A stretch of DNA of 64,000 nt from positions 121,262 to 185,261 of the forward strand of contig CAJTTE010000004.1 in NCBI GenBank assembly GCA_910579265.1, given 5' to 3'. This DNA comes from an uncultured Ruminiclostridium sp. (GTDB lineage Bacteria; Bacillota; Clostridia; Oscillospirales; Ruminococcaceae). The position numbers and the translations under genes are program-made. Below are positions 8,445-17,795 of the stretch, in pieces (position 1 is the stretch's first letter; each line of letters starts with the position of its first letter). A model generated the notes under the pieces. That model saw nothing but the letters and a program-made list of their open reading frames with translations. It was not told the DNA's origin and made no database searches.

Positions 8445-9437
8445 ATGAAAAGGAATATGTTTTTTATTGCGTCAATTTGTGAATTGACGCTTATTTTTTC
8501 CGGTTGCTCTGGAAATTTTTTTGATAATGAGTACATTGATATAGTTATCACCGACAGTGAGCGGACGGATATTGTGACGGATCAGACATTGGGATATGAG
8601 ACGGTTGTAACTTCCGCCGAAGAGCCGGATATTTTTTCGGATATAGTGGAGTCCTTTCCTATCGATAACATTTTGCTTCCTGACGGGTCGACGGTGGATA
8701 AGCATGAGGCGGTCAGGGCTATTGTTGAAAAAAACGGATTAATTAACTTGGAGTTTGATTTTTGGTTTATGCGATATGCGAAGCCGATTGTTTGGAGCAA
8801 TATCGAAGGATTAGGGGAGTATAGGGAAAAGGAGTGGCATGATGACTGGAAGAAAAGTGGCGAGGAATATGAGAAGGCGGTTAATATAAAATATGAGGAT
8901 TATTTCAGAGTGGAATCTGGGGATATTTTAGATAACAACATGAAGGTTGTAGAAGCGGGATTCACGGTATATGGAGTTGGCGGTTTGTATGACTCATATG
9001 TTGAACTGTCGGGTGAAATTACATATGAGGGACTGATTGTTCGTTATGAAGAGGACGTACCATATAATGATAAGGGAGATATTGTTCTTGTTCCTGATCC
9101 GACGAAAGATACTCCAATACCGATCGCTTACCTCGGAGGATACGACAAGGTTAAGTACGGCATATTCGGAGAAATGGGCGGCAGTTACACCTTCGGTGAA
9201 TCATTTATTATGTCAGACAGCATTGAGATTACTTTGGGTAATGAAAAGGATTTGCCATATAAATTTGACACTGATTTTAACGATATTTTTACCAAGGATC
9301 CAAGATCTGAGATTATTTTCTCATACGCAAGAGCTAAAGGCACCATAAGGAATATGAATATAAGAGGAAGCCATATCGAGACGGAAGTGGAATATCTTGA
9401 AATAGCTGATTGGAAAACAATTGGCGGAGCGCCGTAA
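8445..9437 (+). CDS. Uncharacterised lipoprotein
   Basis: 330 residues starting MKRNMFFIASICELTLIF then SGC, a lipoprotein signal with lipobox FSGC, so the mature protein is probably membrane-anchored outside the cell. The remainder is acidic, rich in E, D and Y, and I do not recognise a domain. GAGGG lies 8 bases before ATG 8445; an upstream ATG at 8430 overlaps the clpX stop but has no ribosome site. It is followed after 25 bases by a secreted-like cysteine-peptidase relative, suggesting the two form a unit unrelated to clpX. Confidence 0.7.
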   Translation: MKRNMFFIASICELTLIFSGCSGNFFDNEYIDIVITDSERTDIVTDQTLGYETVVTSAEEPDIFSDIVESFPIDNILLPDGSTVDKHEAVRAIVEKNGLINLEFDFWFMRYAKPIVWSNIEGLGEYREKEWHDDWKKSGEEYEKAVNIKYEDYFRVESGDILDNNMKVVEAGFTVYGVGGLYDSYVELSGEITYEGLIVRYEEDVPYNDKGDIVLVPDPTKDTPIPIAYLGGYDKVKYGIFGEMGGSYTFGESFIMSDSIEITLGNEKDLPYKFDTDFNDIFTKDPRSEIIFSYARAKGTIRNMNIRGSHIETEVEYLEIADWKTIGGAP

Positions 9438-9462
9438 AATAATAAAAAGGGGGGCGTATATT

Positions 9463-10301
9463 ATGGAAATTGCAGCGGTTAAAACAGCTACGGCAAATTT
9501 AGACATTAAGAACAACTGTAACGCAAAGGCTAAAGCCGAAAAAAACGGTATCCTTTCCGATCATAATATAGATAAGAGATTTGATAGTTTTGTTTTCAGC
9601 GGGTCAGGCGTGAGCGGAGTAGGGTTAGGGTATTCCGGTAAAGACGGGAATGCCGTTAACAGCTTGTATAGTGCGGCTTCAACGATCAGAACGGCTGAAA
9701 CGGAAGCGAAAAGGAAGATAATACCGTATCTTCTTGCGGGAAAGATATCTGGGGTAAGCGTATCGAGTACAGGAAGCCCGAGTATTAACGGAGCGTATGA
9801 CTATTGGCATTGGCAGGCGGCGATGGATACCGTAAAAGGGGATCATTTACGCTTTAAGTTTAGTGAAAGCTATGTATATGACCAAACTGGTGAAGATAAA
9901 AATTACGGTTATAAAAACCACAATAATTCATGCGCCACTTTTGCCTTGGCGACAGCATTAAGCATTAAAAACAACAAAAAAATAACCCCCGATCAAATTT
10001 CGACAAACTCGAGCACGGACGGGCACGGAACAAGGTGGGGCGCTCACGGCGCATATTTTGTAAGCGAAACAAGCGAAAGCAAAGTCCTTTTAGGTGTTGA
10101 TGCGCAGCTTCAATTGGGAAATCCTGTGCTTATACATACTGTAGACGGCAATAAAGAGCATTGGCAACGGTTATAGGAAAGGAAAACGGGGTTTACTATG
10201 TTGTCGACCCTTGTGGAGGGACAACAGTTCCATTACAGAAAATGACATATTATAAAGAGGGTTCGCTGAAGGACTATGTTATTTTGAGCAACGAATATTA
10301 A
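9463..10301 (+). pseudogene. Papain/C39-fold cysteine peptidase-like protein, frameshifted
   Basis: The first frame (9463-10176, GGGGGG before ATG) contains NNSCATFALATAL, a likely catalytic cysteine, and runs to GNPVLIHTVDGNKEHW, then stops after QRL. Shifting frame there restores ATVIGKENGVYYVVDPCGG followed by TTVPLQKMTYYKEG and stops at 10299-10301. HWATVIG with a following DP is the classic histidine block of C39-like/papain-fold domains. One G missing from a GGG run near 10165 would explain the break. It is either a real mutation, a sequencing error or slippage. There is no signal peptide. It may have acted as a bacteriocin-type or toxin-type peptidase; the function is unproven. Confidence 0.65.
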
Positions 10302-10349
10302 CGGTCGGTATTTCGTAAAAGGATCGATTATAAAAATTTTCAAAAGGTA

Positions 10350-10378
10350 TTTACAAACAGGTTTAAATGTGGTATAAT
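10350..10378 (+). promoter_or_regulatory. Promoter for rpsO
   Basis: TTTACA (10350-10355), a 17-base spacer, then TATAAT (10373-10378): a near-consensus vegetative promoter 130 bases before rpsO. Confidence 0.85.
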
Positions 10379-10384
10379 TTCAAT

Positions 10385-10508
10385 GTTGTGCGGCTGATGC
10401 TGACATAACTGACTATCCGATCCTTGGCTTTGAGGATTTTGCCCCTTTTGGGGAAGCACCGTATCCCTTGGCTAAGCTTCGGAAATAAAATTTTTAAGAG
10501 GTGTAACA
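10385..10508 (+). promoter_or_regulatory. Structured 5' leader of rpsO, possible S15 autoregulatory site
   Basis: The roughly 120-base leader contains a hairpin with arms GCCCC and GGGGA and a repeated TTGGCT motif flanking it. S15 represses its own mRNA through diverse leader folds in several bacteria, so this is a plausible site, but I cannot match it to a known class. Confidence 0.35.
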
Positions 10509-10775
10509 ATGTTACTGAAGGAAGAAAAAACCGCGATTATCGAAAATAACCGCACTCATGAAAACGACACCGGCTCACCCGAAGTTCAGATCGCCATTCT
10601 CACCAAGAGGATCTCCGATCTTACCGAGCATCTGAAAACCCATAAAAAGGATCATCATTCCAGAAGAGGTCTTCACAAGATGGTAGGTCACAGACGTAAC
10701 CTGCTCAACTACCTCCAGAAAAAGGATATCGAGCGTTACCGTGCTATCATTGCGAAGTTGGGTATTCGTAAGTAA
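10509..10775 (+). CDS. rpsO: 30S ribosomal protein S15
   Basis: 88 residues, the standard S15 length. The signature HENDTGSPEVQIAILTKRI and the KDHHSRRGLHKMVGHRRNLLNYL helix that contacts 16S rRNA are intact. S15 is a primary binder of the central domain of the small subunit. A GAGGTG ribosome site precedes the ATG. It is followed by its own terminator and then pnp, the conserved rpsO-pnp pair. Confidence 0.98.
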   Translation: MLLKEEKTAIIENNRTHENDTGSPEVQIAILTKRISDLTEHLKTHKKDHHSRRGLHKMVGHRRNLLNYLQKKDIERYRAIIAKLGIRK

Positions 10776-10783
10776 TTTTAAAA

Positions 10784-10813
10784 GGTGGAACGGTTTTATC
10801 GTTCTGCCTTTTT
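10784..10813 (+). terminator. Intrinsic terminator after rpsO
   Basis: GGTGGAACG pairs with CGTTCTGCC (two G-U pairs) around a 6-base loop, followed by TTTTT. It lies 9 bases after the rpsO stop. Confidence 0.8.
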
Positions 10814-10824
10814 GATTCCTCGGA

Positions 10825-10996
10825 CAATGCCGCTCGGCATGATGTGGGCGGCATTGATAGGGGAAAAACCAAGGCAGGCGGCGGCCGACGCCGTAAAAGA
10901 TCGAGGAAACGGTTTTTTAGCATTAAATTGAGCTTCCCGCTTATCATATCCGAAAAAAATCATCGGGAGCTGAATTTATTGCTAAAGCGTTTCCTC
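10825..10996 (+). promoter_or_regulatory. pnp leader: two hairpins including a 94-nt near-continuous stem
   Basis: The first hairpin pairs CAATGCCGC (10825-10833) with GCGGCATTG (10848-10856). The second is a long nested stem from 10903 to 10996: GAGGAAACG with CGTTTCCTC, TTTAGC with GCTAAA, AAATT with AATTT, AGCT with AGCT and CCCG with CGGG, broken only by small internal loops. It ends 18 bases before the AGGAGG site of pnp. In E. coli pnp is autoregulated through an RNase III-cut leader stem, so a similar role is likely here. Confidence 0.7.
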
Positions 10997-11028
10997 TTAA
11001 AGATGAACAAAATCAGGAGGAAAAAAGA

Positions 11029-13167
11029 ATGTTTGAAAACTATAAGGTATTTAAAACAACCTTTGCAGGCAGAGAGCTGTCTGTTGAGACGGGAAAGACC
11101 TGCGGCCTCGCCAACGGCTCCTGTTGGGTACGCTACGGCGAAACGGTGGTAATGGTAAATGTTACCGCAAGCGAAAAGCCTCGGGACGGCGTTGACTTTT
11201 TCCCTTTGTCCGTTGACTATGAGGAAAAGCTTTATGCGGTGGGAAAAATCCCCGGAAGCTATCTTAAAAGAGAGGGCAGACCCAGCGAGAAGGCCATTCT
11301 GACTTCCCGTGTGGTTGACCGTCCTATGCGTCCTCTTTTTCCTAAGGACATGAGAAACGATGTTTCCATTGTTATGACCGTGCTGGCGGTTGATCCCGAT
11401 ACGCAGCCCGAGATAATTGCTATGATAGGAGCTTCAATTGCGGTATCCATTTCCGATATTCCCTGGAACGGACCTATCGGCGGTATTTCCGTAGGTCTTG
11501 TGGACGGTGAGATAGTTCTTATGCCTGATGCGGAGCAGCGGGCAAAATCGGATTTACAGCTCACCGTTGCTTCCAGCGAAAAGAAGGTCGTAATGATCGA
11601 GGCGGGGGCTAACGAGGTCGACGATGATACCATGTTTAATGCTATAATGAAGGGTCATGAGGAAATTGTTAATTCTATTATTCCTTTTGTAAACAGTATC
11701 AGGGCGGAAATCGGAAAGCCCAAGTTCTCCTTTGAGTCAATGGAAGTTGACCATGATCTTTTTGAGGCTATTCAGGTTAAGTATACGGACAAGGTAAAGT
11801 ATGCTCTCGATACCGATGACAAAAATATTCGTGAAGCCCGCTTGCAGCCTATTAAGGATGAGATCCACGCGGAGTTTGACGAACAGTATCCGGAACAGCT
11901 TGCCATGATCGATGAGTGCATTTATAAATTGCAGAAATTTATTGTCCGCCGTTGGCTTCTCGACGAACAGAAGCGCGTTGACGGAAGAGGCATGGATCAG
12001 ATGAGACCTCTTGCCGCCGAGGTAGGACTTCTGCCGCGTGTTCACGGCTCAGGACTCTTTACAAGAGGTCAGACTCAGGTCCTTACCGTTACCACGCTTG
12101 GTCCCGTAAGCGACGCACAAAGACTGGACGGAATTGACGACGAGGAAGAGAAAAGATATATGCATCATTACAATTTCCCATCCTACTCTGTCGGAGAAAC
12201 CAAGCCCAGCAGAGGACCCGGAAGACGTGAGATAGGTCATGGCGCTTTGGCTCAGAGGGCGCTGGAGCCCGTTATTCCTTCCGTTGAGGAATTTCCTTAT
12301 GCTATCAGGCTTGTATCCGAAGTCCTGTCCTCCAACGGTTCTACCTCCCAGGCTTCTATCTGCGGCTCCACCCTTTCTCTGATGGATGCGGGTGTTCCCA
12401 TAAAGGCGCCTGTTGCAGGTATTTCCTGCGGTCTTATAACCGAGGGAGAGCGTTGGATGACAATGGTTGACATTCAGGGTCTTGAGGACTTCTTCGGGGA
12501 TATGGACTTTAAGGTTGGTGGCACTCATAAAGGTATCACCGCTATACAGATGGATCTTAAAATAGACGGGCTTACTCCCGAGATCATCAGGGATGCATTT
12601 GCAAAAACACACAAGGCGAGGGACTATATACTTGATGAAATCATGCTTAAGGCTATTCCGGAAAGTCGTCCTACCGTTAATCAGTGGGCTCCCAAGATGA
12701 TTACAATGAAGGTACCCGTTGATAAGATCAGGGAGGTTATCGGTACCGGCGGAAAGGTTATTCAGAAGCTTTGCGCCGATTATGAGGTCAAGATCGATAT
12801 TGACGAGGAAGGCAATGTGTTTATCTGCGGAAGCGATCAGAAGAAGTCCGACGAGTGCGTGGAGATGATAAAGGCCATTACCCTTGTTCCCGAGATAGGA
12901 GCAATTTATAAGGGCAAGGTGGTTCGTGTTACGGGCTTTGGGGCATTTGTGGAATTTGCTCCCGGCAAGGAGGGAATGGTCCACATTTCCGAACTGGAGA
13001 ACCGCCGCGTTGAAAAGGTAGAGGATGTTTGCAATGAGGGGGACGAGATAATCGTCAAGATAATCAAGATCGATCAGCAGGGAAAGATAGGTCTATCCCG
13101 CAAGGAGGCTCTTGCCGATATAGAGGCTAAGAGAAAGGAAAAAGCTGCCAGAGATACGACTGAGTAA
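11029..13167 (+). CDS. pnp: Polyribonucleotide nucleotidyltransferase (PNPase)
   Basis: PNPase is a trimeric phosphorolytic 3'-5' exoribonuclease central to mRNA turnover. The 712-residue chain has two RNase PH domains (first with FFPLSVDYEEK and GSYLKREGRPSEKA; second with TRGQTQVL and the catalytic GDMDFKVGGTHKGITAIQMD stretch), a helical linker, a KH domain (IREVIGTGGKVIQ) and an S1 domain (GKVVRVTGFGAFVEFAPGKEG). Length is typical and all domains are complete. AGGAGG lies 8 bases before the ATG. Expression is probably controlled by the preceding leader stem. Confidence 0.98.
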   Translation: MFENYKVFKTTFAGRELSVETGKTCGLANGSCWVRYGETVVMVNVTASEKPRDGVDFFPLSVDYEEKLYAVGKIPGSYLKREGRPSEKAILTSRVVDRPMRPLFPKDMRNDVSIVMTVLAVDPDTQPEIIAMIGASIAVSISDIPWNGPIGGISVGLVDGEIVLMPDAEQRAKSDLQLTVASSEKKVVMIEAGANEVDDDTMFNAIMKGHEEIVNSIIPFVNSIRAEIGKPKFSFESMEVDHDLFEAIQVKYTDKVKYALDTDDKNIREARLQPIKDEIHAEFDEQYPEQLAMIDECIYKLQKFIVRRWLLDEQKRVDGRGMDQMRPLAAEVGLLPRVHGSGLFTRGQTQVLTVTTLGPVSDAQRLDGIDDEEEKRYMHHYNFPSYSVGETKPSRGPGRREIGHGALAQRALEPVIPSVEEFPYAIRLVSEVLSSNGSTSQASICGSTLSLMDAGVPIKAPVAGISCGLITEGERWMTMVDIQGLEDFFGDMDFKVGGTHKGITAIQMDLKIDGLTPEIIRDAFAKTHKARDYILDEIMLKAIPESRPTVNQWAPKMITMKVPVDKIREVIGTGGKVIQKLCADYEVKIDIDEEGNVFICGSDQKKSDECVEMIKAITLVPEIGAIYKGKVVRVTGFGAFVEFAPGKEGMVHISELENRRVEKVEDVCNEGDEIIVKIIKIDQQGKIGLSRKEALADIEAKRKEKAARDTTE

Positions 13168-13196
13168 ATTTTTAACCGATATATGTGAATATAAAA

Positions 13197-13231
13197 ATGC
13201 CGCTGAGTTTTTATCTCGGCGGTATTTTTTT
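13197..13231 (+). terminator. Intrinsic terminator after pnp
   Basis: ATGCCGCTGAG pairs with CTCGGCGGTAT-like sequence around a short T-rich loop and is followed by a run of seven T. Confidence 0.85.
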
Positions 13232-13419
13232 AAACGGATAATTTAATGTTAATAAGCTTAATTAGCCTTTGCTTTAGGTAAAGTTTAAAAAGCACAAAAG
13301 TAAATTTTAAGGGTATAAGGTAACGAAAATCACTTGTTTTTTTGACAATTCGAATAATTTTTGTGCAAGATTTACAAAAAATGCATTAAAATCTCTATCT
13401 GTAAAAGTAAAATACTATC

Positions 13420-13466
13420 TTGACATCGAATTAAAAAAATGATAATATTAGCTTACAGAAAGCTAA
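13420..13466 (+). promoter_or_regulatory. Promoter and operator-like palindrome for ABC sugar importer
   Basis: TTGACA (13420-13425), 17 bases, then TAATAT (13443-13448). Overlapping the -10 and the start point is the inverted repeat TTAGCTT-ACAGA-AAGCTAA (13448-13466), with a half site AGCTAA near 13480. A substrate-responsive repressor could bind here. The rest of 13232-13524 is AT-rich and gene-free. Confidence 0.65.
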
Positions 13467-13524
13467 TCGTTAACTCGATAAGCTAAAAACCATTTACTTT
13501 TTACCTTATACAGGAGGAAGGCTT

Positions 13525-14922
13525 ATGAAAGCAAAAAAAATTCTTGCGGCTATACTTGCTGCAAGCACGGTACTTGCGTTTGCCGGATGTTCTCAGGATA
13601 CCAATAACGGAGGCGGTACAAATACCGGAAACAGCAGTTCCACAGGCTCGTCAGATTCAACTTCAACAGCCGCGCCGGACAATAATGAGAAAAAACTTAC
13701 TCTTAAGGTTCTGACTCACCGCACGGACAGACTTGAAGACGGTTCCCTTGAGGAAATGACCAAGGCCTTTGAGGAAGCTAATAATTGTAAGGTTGAGTAC
13801 CAGGGCTTTACCGATTATTCTACCGATGTTCCGACAATGATGAACACCACCGATTACGGCGATGTTCTTATGATTCCTGATACGGTAAAGCTTAAGGATT
13901 TGTCCAATTTCTTTGAACCCTTAGGTACATATGATGAAATTGACGCAAAATATAACTGGGCTGATAAGAAAATGTACGACGGAACCGTATATGGTATCGC
14001 ACATTTGGGTTCGATCGCCGGCGGCATTTGCTACAATAAGAGAATCTGGAAGGAAGCCGGAATTGAAAAGCTGCCCACAACACCGGAAGAATTTTTAAAC
14101 GATCTGAAGCTTATTCGTGATAATACGGATGCCATCCCTTATTATACAAACTTTGCAGATGCAAGCTGGACCATAGTTCAGTGGGCTTCGCTTGTAAATT
14201 CCGCTTCCGGAAGCAAGACCTATGAAAATGATATTCTGACCTCAAAGCGTGATCTTTTTGTAGAAGGCGATGCTTACTACGAAGTTTATAAGCTTATGTT
14301 TGACGTTTTTGCGGATTCCACACTTCATGAGGAAGATCCTATGACCAGCGACTGGGAAGGCTGCAAGGAGAGAATCAATGAAGGAAAAATCGCTACTATG
14401 GTTATGGGCTCATGGGCCGTATCCCAGTTTAAGGAAGCCGGCGATAATCCTGATGATATCGGTTATATGCCCGCTCCCTTCAGCGTGAACGGAAAGCAGT
14501 ATGCTGAATTTTCATCCGACTATTGCATGGGTGTTAATAAGAACAGCGCCGGCGAAATAAAGGAACTTGGCAAAAAGTATATTACATGGTTTGTGGAAGA
14601 GTCCGGATTCGCTGAAAAGGAAGGCTCCATTTGCACGGTGAAGGGCTCCAAGCTGCCTGACTATCTGTCCGACTTCGAAAAATGCGAAATGTTCACGACA
14701 CAGCCCGCTCCCGAAGGTCTTGTAGGCGTATGGGATACAATTAATAATGAATCCGAAGTTGGAACATGGCAGGGTGATGCCGCCAACTTCAAGATCCGTA
14801 TTGCGGAAGCGGCATTCGCCGGAGAAGGCATAGATAAATTCAAATCCATACTTGACAATGCTAATGAGAAGTGGAATACCACAAGAGATAAAAATACCGA
14901 ATTAGCAAATTATAACGGTTAA
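13525..14922 (+). CDS. ABC transporter extracellular solute-binding lipoprotein, sugar type
   Basis: 465 residues starting MKAKKILAAILAAST then FAGC, a lipoprotein signal, followed by a Ser/Thr/Asn/Gly-rich linker to about residue 55. The body has the family 1 solute-binding fold: a THRTDRLEDGSLEEMTKAFEE opening, YGIAHLGSIAGGICYNKRIWKEAGIEKLPTTPEEF-type hinge region, and WEGCKERINEGKIATMVMGSW, typical of carbohydrate-binding proteins for CUT1 importers. The ligand is unknown. A strong GGAGG site and a near-consensus promoter suggest high expression. Two matching permeases lie 505 bases downstream, but no ATPase is present; many Firmicutes share one MsmX-type ATPase among such systems. Confidence 0.88.
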   Translation: MKAKKILAAILAASTVLAFAGCSQDTNNGGGTNTGNSSSTGSSDSTSTAAPDNNEKKLTLKVLTHRTDRLEDGSLEEMTKAFEEANNCKVEYQGFTDYSTDVPTMMNTTDYGDVLMIPDTVKLKDLSNFFEPLGTYDEIDAKYNWADKKMYDGTVYGIAHLGSIAGGICYNKRIWKEAGIEKLPTTPEEFLNDLKLIRDNTDAIPYYTNFADASWTIVQWASLVNSASGSKTYENDILTSKRDLFVEGDAYYEVYKLMFDVFADSTLHEEDPMTSDWEGCKERINEGKIATMVMGSWAVSQFKEAGDNPDDIGYMPAPFSVNGKQYAEFSSDYCMGVNKNSAGEIKELGKKYITWFVEESGFAEKEGSICTVKGSKLPDYLSDFEKCEMFTTQPAPEGLVGVWDTINNESEVGTWQGDAANFKIRIAEAAFAGEGIDKFKSILDNANEKWNTTRDKNTELANYNG

Positions 14923-14952
14923 CTTCTTTTTCTTTTCTTTTTTCCTCCCGAT

Positions 14953-15067
14953 CGGCTTGAGCGCAGCTTTGCGTTCAAGCCGAAAAGGAATATAACGAAA
15001 GCTTTAATTATTTTACCAAAAGCACCTTTTGCTCTCCAGCTGAATTACGGCAGAGAGCAAAGTTTTT
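14953..15067 (+). terminator. Two hairpins between binding protein and permease genes
   Basis: A strong stem at 14953-14982 (CGGCTTGA with TCAAGCCG plus inner pairs) has no T tract after it. A second at 15028-15067 pairs TTTGCTCTC with GAGAGCAAA and ends in TTTTT. This would give abundant binding-protein mRNA and less permease mRNA. The remaining sequence to 15427 shows no gene. Confidence 0.6.
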
Positions 15068-15427
15068 ACGGGAGAAGTACAGGAACTATACGTCATTTCT
15101 CCCTACCGGCCAATCCATATTATGAAATATCCGTAAAGCGCTTTTCTCCCGCTTTATGTAAAATGCGTTTATCCTGGGTTTTTATGAGGTATGATGATAC
15201 GTTGCAGGGAAGGCGGCATGCCGCTTTAATACCCGATCATTTTTTCGTTGGATTATCCCGGATACCGTTGGGCTTCACAGCTTCATTTAAAATGTTCCGT
15301 GTTTGCTGAAATCGCAAAAAACACTTTTCTTTCGGATATTCCCGTTTTATATATGTTATGTCAGCTGAATATGCCGGTATTGCTTTAGGTAATAAAAATG
15401 ACATTGATGGAAAGGAAGAATGATTTT

Positions 15428-16360
15428 ATGACAAGCGATTCCCCGTCCATAAAGAAAAGACGCACGCTTGTGCAATGGCTCAGGGGCTATACCGGTCAGA
15501 AATATTTGACCACCGTTTTATTCTTGATGATTCCGTTGGTGCTTCTTCTTTTGTTTACAATAATCCCTGCGTTCAACATGGGGGTATACAGCTTCCAGAA
15601 GCGCGATCAGCTTGGCGTAAGCTGGGAATGGGTGGGTTTTGATAATTACATTCGGATTTTTACCGACGGCGATTATCTTTCTACCTTTAAAAACTCTCTT
15701 TATTATTTGGCAGGGTCCTTTGTGCAGCAGATTGTGGCGCTTTTGATCGCATCGATCCTTTGTTCAAAAATTAAATTTGCGGGTTTTTTCAAAGGGGTTT
15801 TATTTTTTCCGTATATGATGAACGGCGTTGCGGTATCGCTGATTTTCCGCCGTTTTTTTCAGAAGGGAGACGGCATTACCAACACCGAAGGAACGCTCAA
15901 CAGTATTTTTATGCTGTTCGGAATAGATCCGGTAAGATGGCTGAGCGATCCCGGATTAGTTAATTTTTGTCTTGTTTTTGCTTCGATATGGAGATATATA
16001 GGCTTCGATATAATTATGTATATAGGAGCTATTCAATCGATATCTCCCGATATTTACGAAGCCGCTTCACTTGACGGAGCCAACGCGTGGCAGCGTTTCA
16101 GGTACATAGTTTTCCCGAGTATCCGGCCGATTATTTCTCTTCAGCTTATTTTGGCTGTAAAGGGTGCGATATCCGTATTTGAAATTCCTTATATTATCAC
16201 CGGAGGAAGATCAGGAACAAGCACCTTCGTCATTAAAACGATTGAAACGGCGTTTCAGTATCAGAAAATCGGCCTTGCATCAGCAATGGCGATTGTCCTG
16301 CTTGCCATTATTCTCGTTGTAACCGGAATACAAAAAGTCGCTTTCAAGGAAAGGAGATAG
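15428..16360 (+). CDS. ABC sugar transporter permease, MalF/UgpA type
   Basis: 310 residues with six or so membrane segments, the first in the VLFLMIPLVLLLLFTIIP region. The inner-membrane EAA loop, which docks the ATPase, reads EAASLDGANAWQRFRYIVFP. An earlier ATG at 15398 would add ten residues; I prefer 15428 because AAGGAAG lies about 9 bases upstream, but this is not decisive. It precedes the second permease by 4 bases, and both should form the CUT1 channel with the binding protein at 13525. No ATPase gene is nearby. Confidence 0.85.
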   Translation: MTSDSPSIKKRRTLVQWLRGYTGQKYLTTVLFLMIPLVLLLLFTIIPAFNMGVYSFQKRDQLGVSWEWVGFDNYIRIFTDGDYLSTFKNSLYYLAGSFVQQIVALLIASILCSKIKFAGFFKGVLFFPYMMNGVAVSLIFRRFFQKGDGITNTEGTLNSIFMLFGIDPVRWLSDPGLVNFCLVFASIWRYIGFDIIMYIGAIQSISPDIYEAASLDGANAWQRFRYIVFPSIRPIISLQLILAVKGAISVFEIPYIITGGRSGTSTFVIKTIETAFQYQKIGLASAMAIVLLAIILVVTGIQKVAFKERR

Positions 16361-16364
16361 TATA

Positions 16365-17237
16365 ATGTCCGGCTCGGAAAACATAGTGCGTAAAAATAAA
16401 AAAAGCTTTGGATTTACAAGAAAGATATTTCAGGCGCTGAAATACGCGGTACTTATTATTGGCTGTCTTATGGTTGTGGTTCCTTTGATAGTTGTGTTGA
16501 TAGGAGCGTTTAAAACTCATGAAGAATATGTCTCAACAGGTGTATTCGAGCTTCCGAGTGTTCCGCAGTTTGAGAACTTCAGCATCGCATTCATTAACGG
16601 AAAGGTCTTGCAGGGGCTTTTAAACACCGCTATTATACTGGTTGTATCGTGCTTTGGCACAATTATTACCGGAACAATGACGGCGTTTGTTCTTCAACGG
16701 TTTCGCACGCTTTTTACGCGGGGAATAAAATCGGTGTTCCTGTTTGCATCTCTTCTTCCGAATATTTCCATGCAGGTAACCGTATTTCAGATCGTGAGCA
16801 AGCTCGGACTGTACGATTCACTTGCTGCACCCTGCATCCTTTATATCGGTACGGATATTATCTCCATATATATTTTCATGCAGTTTCTCGATAATATATC
16901 GGTATCTCTTGATGAAAGCGCCTTCCTTGACGGCGCGGGGTATCTTAGGATATATTGGAGTATTATTCTTCCGCTTCTTCGCCCCGCTATCGCAACTGTA
17001 CTTGTCATTAAGCTGGTTTCTATCTATAACGATTTCTATACTCCGAACCTTTACATGCCAAGTAAAGAGCTGGGTGTGGTTTCAACGGCCTTGTACCGAT
17101 TTATAGGACCATACGGGGCTAAGTGGGAAATTATTTTTGCCGGAATTATAATTTGCATTATTCCCACGCTTATAATTTTCCTTTGCCTCCAAAAGTCGAT
17201 CTACAGTAATCTTGTAACCGGCTCTGTAAAAGAGTGA
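16365..17237 (+). CDS. ABC sugar transporter permease, MalG/UgpE type
   Basis: 290 residues, about six membrane segments, with the EAA loop in the form DESAFLDGAGYLRIYWSIILP. AAGGAGA precedes ATG 16365, 4 bases after the first permease stop. It partners with the preceding permease to form a carbohydrate import channel. The C-terminal QKSIYSNLVTGSVKE end is typical of the family (QRYFVxGxxxGAVKG). Confidence 0.88.
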   Translation: MSGSENIVRKNKKSFGFTRKIFQALKYAVLIIGCLMVVVPLIVVLIGAFKTHEEYVSTGVFELPSVPQFENFSIAFINGKVLQGLLNTAIILVVSCFGTIITGTMTAFVLQRFRTLFTRGIKSVFLFASLLPNISMQVTVFQIVSKLGLYDSLAAPCILYIGTDIISIYIFMQFLDNISVSLDESAFLDGAGYLRIYWSIILPLLRPAIATVLVIKLVSIYNDFYTPNLYMPSKELGVVSTALYRFIGPYGAKWEIIFAGIIICIIPTLIIFLCLQKSIYSNLVTGSVKE

Positions 17238-17256
17238 AGCTTTATTTATAATATCG

Positions 17257-17299
17257 ACGCCCTGCGGGTTTCGCTGAAAAAGCGGAATCCGTAGGGCGT
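17257..17299 (+). terminator. Hairpin after ABC permease genes
   Basis: ACGCCCTGCGG pairs with CCGTAGGGCGT, with an inner stem TTTCGCT/AGCGGAA. The T content after it is modest (AATTCGTATTTGTTTT), so it is a probable but not ideal terminator. Confidence 0.55.
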
Positions 17300-17748
17300 A
17301 ATTCGTATTTGTTTTGTAATATAGGGAAATAATGTACTTGCGTATCGAAAGAATGGCGGGATTTTTATGTCTATGCAAGCAGTCTTTACTTTTTTATAAA
17401 ATCGGATCATTTTTCCCGGTAAGGTACGATTAGTGCTTTAAAAGTTTTTTATGCTTTAGATTATGGGTTATTTGAAAAATCTCAATGTGCACGATTTCCG
17501 CTTACCGCGTCAAAAGCGCTCGGAATTTTACTGTATATTAATGTGATATTTACTAATGGGTTTCTTTACATTTCTGGTTTTACGATGCAATTAACCGTCA
17601 GCCTTAGGTATATCGAGAAATAGCCCGAAGGGTGATCGACTAAGCTGTATTCAATTTGCAAAGATCCTTATGGTTTTGTTGTTGGGATTTTTGCAAATTA
17701 TGTTTCTAACAACTATAAAATAGATTTCGGCGGTGTGAAACTTAAAAA

Positions 17749-17795
17749 AATAAACTCGGCTTAGACTGAGTTTATTAGCCGCGGCGCTTCGCCGC
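17749..17795. terminator. Paired hairpins in gene-free stretch before the insertion
   Basis: AATAAACTC with GAGTTTATT (17749-17776), then GCGGCG-CTTC-GCCGC (17781-17795). The rest of 17300-18084 holds no gene that I can support. Confidence 0.4.

Noticed and set aside
12049..12984. 311-codon frame antisense to pnp
   Set aside because: Shadow of PNPase with no recognisable domain.
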